Shown here piece after piece: positions 5,527 to 7,393 of a stretch of 7,393 nucleotides of DNA. Each line of letters starts with the position of its first letter. The stretch's first letter is position 1. The DNA lies in assembly GCA_902796535.1 (NCBI GenBank), contig CADBPL010000227.1, positions 1-7,393 of the forward strand, read 5' to 3'. Both the position numbers and the translations under genes were made by a program. Origin of the DNA: Oscillospiraceae bacterium (GTDB lineage Bacteria; Bacillota; Clostridia; Oscillospirales; Acutalibacteraceae). Below the pieces are notes generated by a model. The model searched no databases and was not told the origin of the DNA. It saw nothing but the letters and a program-made list of their open reading frames with translations.

Positions 5527-6693
5527 ATGTCTCGCCTGCTGATCCGGCTTTTTATCAAAGAGCATCAAAACACCGCCGACGTGAAGGTTCGCGCCCGTTA
5601 CGGCATTCTCAGCGGCGCCGTCGGCGTTGTGCTCAACGTCCTTCTCTTTGCCGCCAAGCTGCTCATCGGCGCTGTGACCCACAGCATTGCCATCACGGCG
5701 GACGCGCTCAACAACCTCTCCGACGCGGGCAATTCCTGCATTTCGGTGCTCGGCTTTCGTCTGTCCACCAAGCCCGCCGATCAGGAGCATCCCTACGGCC
5801 ACGGGCGCGTTGAATACATCGCCGGCATGGTCGTGGCGCTTGTGATCATGTATATGGGCATTGAGCTGATCAAAAATTCCGTTCAGAAGATCATCCACCC
5901 CGAACCGCTGCTGTTCAGCTGGGCTTCGGTGCTCGTGCTGGTGCTGTCCATCTTGGGCAAGGTCTGGCTGGCCTTTTTTAACCGCGCCATTGGCAAACAG
6001 ATCAATTCCGGCGCCATCAACGCCGTGGTCGTCGACAGCCTCAGCGACGTGGCCGCCACCTCGTTCACCATTTTAGCGCTGTTCCTCTCGCGCCGCTCCG
6101 CCCTGCCGTTTGACGGCATTTTCGGCATCGTCGTGGCGGGCTTCGTCTTTTTTGCCGGGTTCAGCGTGTTCCGCGACACGATATCGCCTCTGCTCGGTCA
6201 GCCGCCGACGAAGGAATTTGTGGAGAGCATCGAAAACAAGATCCTGTCCTACGACGGCATCATCGGCGTACATGACCTGATCGTGCACGACTACGGCCCG
6301 AGCCGCTGCTTTGTCAGCGCGCACGCCGAGGTCTCGGCCGCCACCGATATTATGGAAAGCCACGACCTGATGGATGTGATCGAGCGGGATATTCACGCCG
6401 AAATGGGGCTGAACATCACGCTGCACATGGATCCGATCGTGACGGACGACGAACGGGTCGATCAGGCCCGGGCGCTGGCGGAAGAGGCGGTGAAGGAGAT
6501 CGACGAAAGCCTGTCGCTTCACGATTTCCGCATGGTCTCCGGCCCGCACCACACCAACCTGATTTTTGACGTTGCCGCGCCGTTTTCGGTGAAGCTCAGC
6601 GACCGCGAAATCACGGAGCGGATCGGCGCCGGAATTGCGCAGCGAAAAAGCAACTACTACGCCGTCGTGACCGTCGACCGCAGCTATCAATAA
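5527..6693 (+). CDS. Cation diffusion facilitator (CDF) family metal transporter, possibly manganese-type
   Basis: 388 residues from ATG 5527. It has six membrane helices (about 27-48, 51-73, 95-115, 129-150, 166-188 and 197-216). Helix 2 carries ITADALNNLSDAGNS, giving D59 and the metal-site pair N62/D66. HPYGHGR (88-94) after it is the conserved CDF loop. Helix 5 carries VVVDSLSDVAAT with D170/D174. The cytoplasmic dimerisation domain spans about 220-305, with VHDLIVHDYG (248-257), SAHAEV and ITLHMDP (297-303), whose His/Asp residues match the usual metal-binding fold. A further C-terminal domain of about 80 residues (306-388) is common in Firmicutes CDFs. The protein should export divalent metal in exchange for protons. 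The Asn/Asp-Asp/Asp site differs from the His-containing site of zinc CDFs and resembles manganese exporters; this is inference. It has its own promoter overlapping the flippase stop and a strong terminator at 6716. Confidence 0.92.
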   Translation: MSRLLIRLFIKEHQNTADVKVRARYGILSGAVGVVLNVLLFAAKLLIGAVTHSIAITADALNNLSDAGNSCISVLGFRLSTKPADQEHPYGHGRVEYIAGMVVALVIMYMGIELIKNSVQKIIHPEPLLFSWASVLVLVLSILGKVWLAFFNRAIGKQINSGAINAVVVDSLSDVAATSFTILALFLSRRSALPFDGIFGIVVAGFVFFAGFSVFRDTISPLLGQPPTKEFVESIENKILSYDGIIGVHDLIVHDYGPSRCFVSAHAEVSAATDIMESHDLMDVIERDIHAEMGLNITLHMDPIVTDDERVDQARALAEEAVKEIDESLSLHDFRMVSGPHHTNLIFDVAAPFSVKLSDREITERIGAGIAQRKSNYYAVVTVDRSYQ

Positions 6694-6715
6694 TCGTCAT
6701 TTTGTTATTTTCACT

Positions 6716-6745
6716 AAAACCGGGCAAAAAAAGGCCCGGTTTTTT
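6716..6745 (+). terminator. Intrinsic terminator of the CDF gene
   Basis: A perfect 10-bp stem AAAACCGGGC (6716-6725) / GCCCGGTTTT (6734-6743) with an 8-nt A-rich loop, followed by a T run to 6745. It lies 22 nt after the CDF stop codon and before the promoter of the next gene, separating the two transcription units. Confidence 0.93.
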
Positions 6746-6770
6746 GTTGTCGAAAAAAGCGGCGATTCTG

Positions 6771-6799
6771 TTTACAAACGTCGTTTTCTCCGTTACAAT
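6771..6799 (+). promoter_or_regulatory. Sigma-A-type promoter of the PRPP synthetase gene
   Basis: -35 TTTACA (6771-6776), 17-bp spacer, -10 TACAAT (6794-6799): each box is one mismatch from consensus. The expected start near 6806 gives a leader of about 42 nt, too short for a riboswitch. Confidence 0.75.
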
Positions 6800-6847
6800 A
6801 CTGTTGTAGGTCACTTTCAAAATTCAATAGAAACGGAGACGGTAAGA

Positions 6848-7393
6848 ATGGCAGGATTTGACGAAAACTTTCAAACGATTCCCCACGGTCAGCTCGGCAT
6901 CATCGCTTTGCCCGGCTGTGAAGATCTCGCAAAAAAAATCGACTGGTATTTGATGACATGGAGATCCAAAAGGCTGGATGAACACAAAGACACGCTTTCG
7001 TTCCTGGGCTATGAACGCTCCTCCTATTTGATCGACGTGCGCTTCCCCCGCTTCGGCACCGGCGAAGGCAAAGCAACCATTCATGAAACCGTCAGAGGCT
7101 ACGATATTTTTATTCTGTGCGACTGCTTCAATTACGGCGTCACCTACGAAATGTACGGCATGGACGTGCCCATGAGCCCCGATGAACACTTTGCCAACTT
7201 AAAGCGCGCCATCAGCGCCGTGGCCGGCAAGGCGAGGCGCATCACGGTCATTATGCCGATGCTCTATGAAGGGCGGCAGCACAAACGCTCCACCCGCGAA
7301 TCGCTTGACTGCGCCAACATGCTGCAGGAGCTTTGCAACTACATGGGCGTTGACAACATCATCACCTTCGACGCGCACGACCCCCGCGTGCAA
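6848..7393 (+). CDS. prs: Ribose-phosphate pyrophosphokinase (PRPP synthetase), N-terminal 182 residues, runs off window
   Basis: The frame opens at ATG 6848, with GGAG 9 nt upstream, and stays open to the last base: 182 codons with no stop. The enzyme makes phosphoribosyl pyrophosphate from ribose-5-phosphate and ATP for purine, pyrimidine, histidine and tryptophan synthesis. It is cytoplasmic. Family landmarks are GEGKATIHETVRGYDIFIL (72-90, equivalent to the canonical GE..V.I.E.VRG.D.F), MPMLYEGRQHKR (136-147, with R143/Q144 of the ARQDR motif kept), ESLDCANML (151-159, in place of EPISAK) and FDAHDPRVQ (174-182), which keeps D175, H177, P179 and Q182 of the PRPP synthetase signature VDLHAPQIQ. 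The N-terminus is longer than in Bacillus Prs. This divergent version is typical of Clostridia. The C-terminal half, with the PRPP-binding loop, lies outside the window, so intactness cannot be judged. Confidence 0.85.
   Translation, partial: MAGFDENFQTIPHGQLGIIALPGCEDLAKKIDWYLMTWRSKRLDEHKDTLSFLGYERSSYLIDVRFPRFGTGEGKATIHETVRGYDIFILCDCFNYGVTYEMYGMDVPMSPDEHFANLKRAISAVAGKARRITVIMPMLYEGRQHKRSTRESLDCANMLQELCNYMGVDNIITFDAHDPRVQ

Noticed and set aside
6073..6690. Minus-strand open frame (205 codons) opposite the CDF gene
   Set aside because: The CDF frame carries all the family motifs; the opposite frame lacks any and begins next to the CDF stop codon.
6824..7393. Two minus-strand open frames (6824-7189 and 7199-7393) at the right end
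   Set aside because: They lie opposite a + strand frame with PRPP synthetase motifs, a promoter and a ribosome binding site. They show no domain of their own.

Overview
The window looks like a chromosomal segment from a spore-forming Clostridia bacterium, probably Oscillospiraceae/Ruminococcaceae-like. The evidence is a moderately GC-rich genome with strong GGAGG-type ribosome binding sites, a SpoVB-like lipid-linked glycan flippase, and a divergent clostridial-type PRPP synthetase. The family assignment is an inference. There is no sign of a mobile element, CRISPR array, tRNA or rRNA. The gene content is essentially ordinary; the most informative material is in the intergenic control regions.

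Layout. (1) Positions 1-420, + strand: the 3' end of a gene, perhaps a PHP-type phosphoesterase. It converges on the next operon across a shared bidirectional terminator hairpin (426-480). (2) Positions 3816-474, - strand: a compact three-gene operon with gaps of 28 and 33 bp. It encodes a cytosolic Asp-box (sialidase-superfamily) protein with a TTG start, an alpha/beta hydrolase of the monoacylglycerol-lipase type, and a GT87-family polytopic membrane glycosyltransferase. A good housekeeping promoter (TTGCAA-17-TATGAT) lies upstream, and its -10 is covered by a 30-bp imperfect palindrome that looks like an operator. (3) Positions 3939-5468, + strand: a 509-residue SpoVB/MVF-type flippase read divergently from the operon. 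Its upstream region has a sequence resembling a sporulation sigma-E promoter and no good sigma-A promoter. (4) Positions 5527-6693, + strand: a cation diffusion facilitator with its own near-consensus promoter overlapping the flippase stop codon, ended by a strong terminator (6716-6745). (5) From 6848 to the window end, + strand: the first 182 codons of a ribose-phosphate pyrophosphokinase behind a near-consensus sigma-A promoter (TTTACA-17-TACAAT).

How the genes may work together. The minus-strand operon combines a carbohydrate-active propeller, a lipid or ester hydrolase and a polyprenyl-phosphate-sugar-dependent membrane glycosyltransferase. This would fit turnover or assembly of a cell-surface glycan or glycolipid, and the divergent flippase also handles lipid-linked glycan. 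The functional link is an inference from position only. The CDF transporter and PRPP synthetase appear to be independent units.

I did not find a clearly new biological system. The points most worth checking are the operator-like palindrome, the sigma-E-like promoter, the unusual operon composition, and the Asn/Asp-Asp/Asp metal site of the CDF protein.
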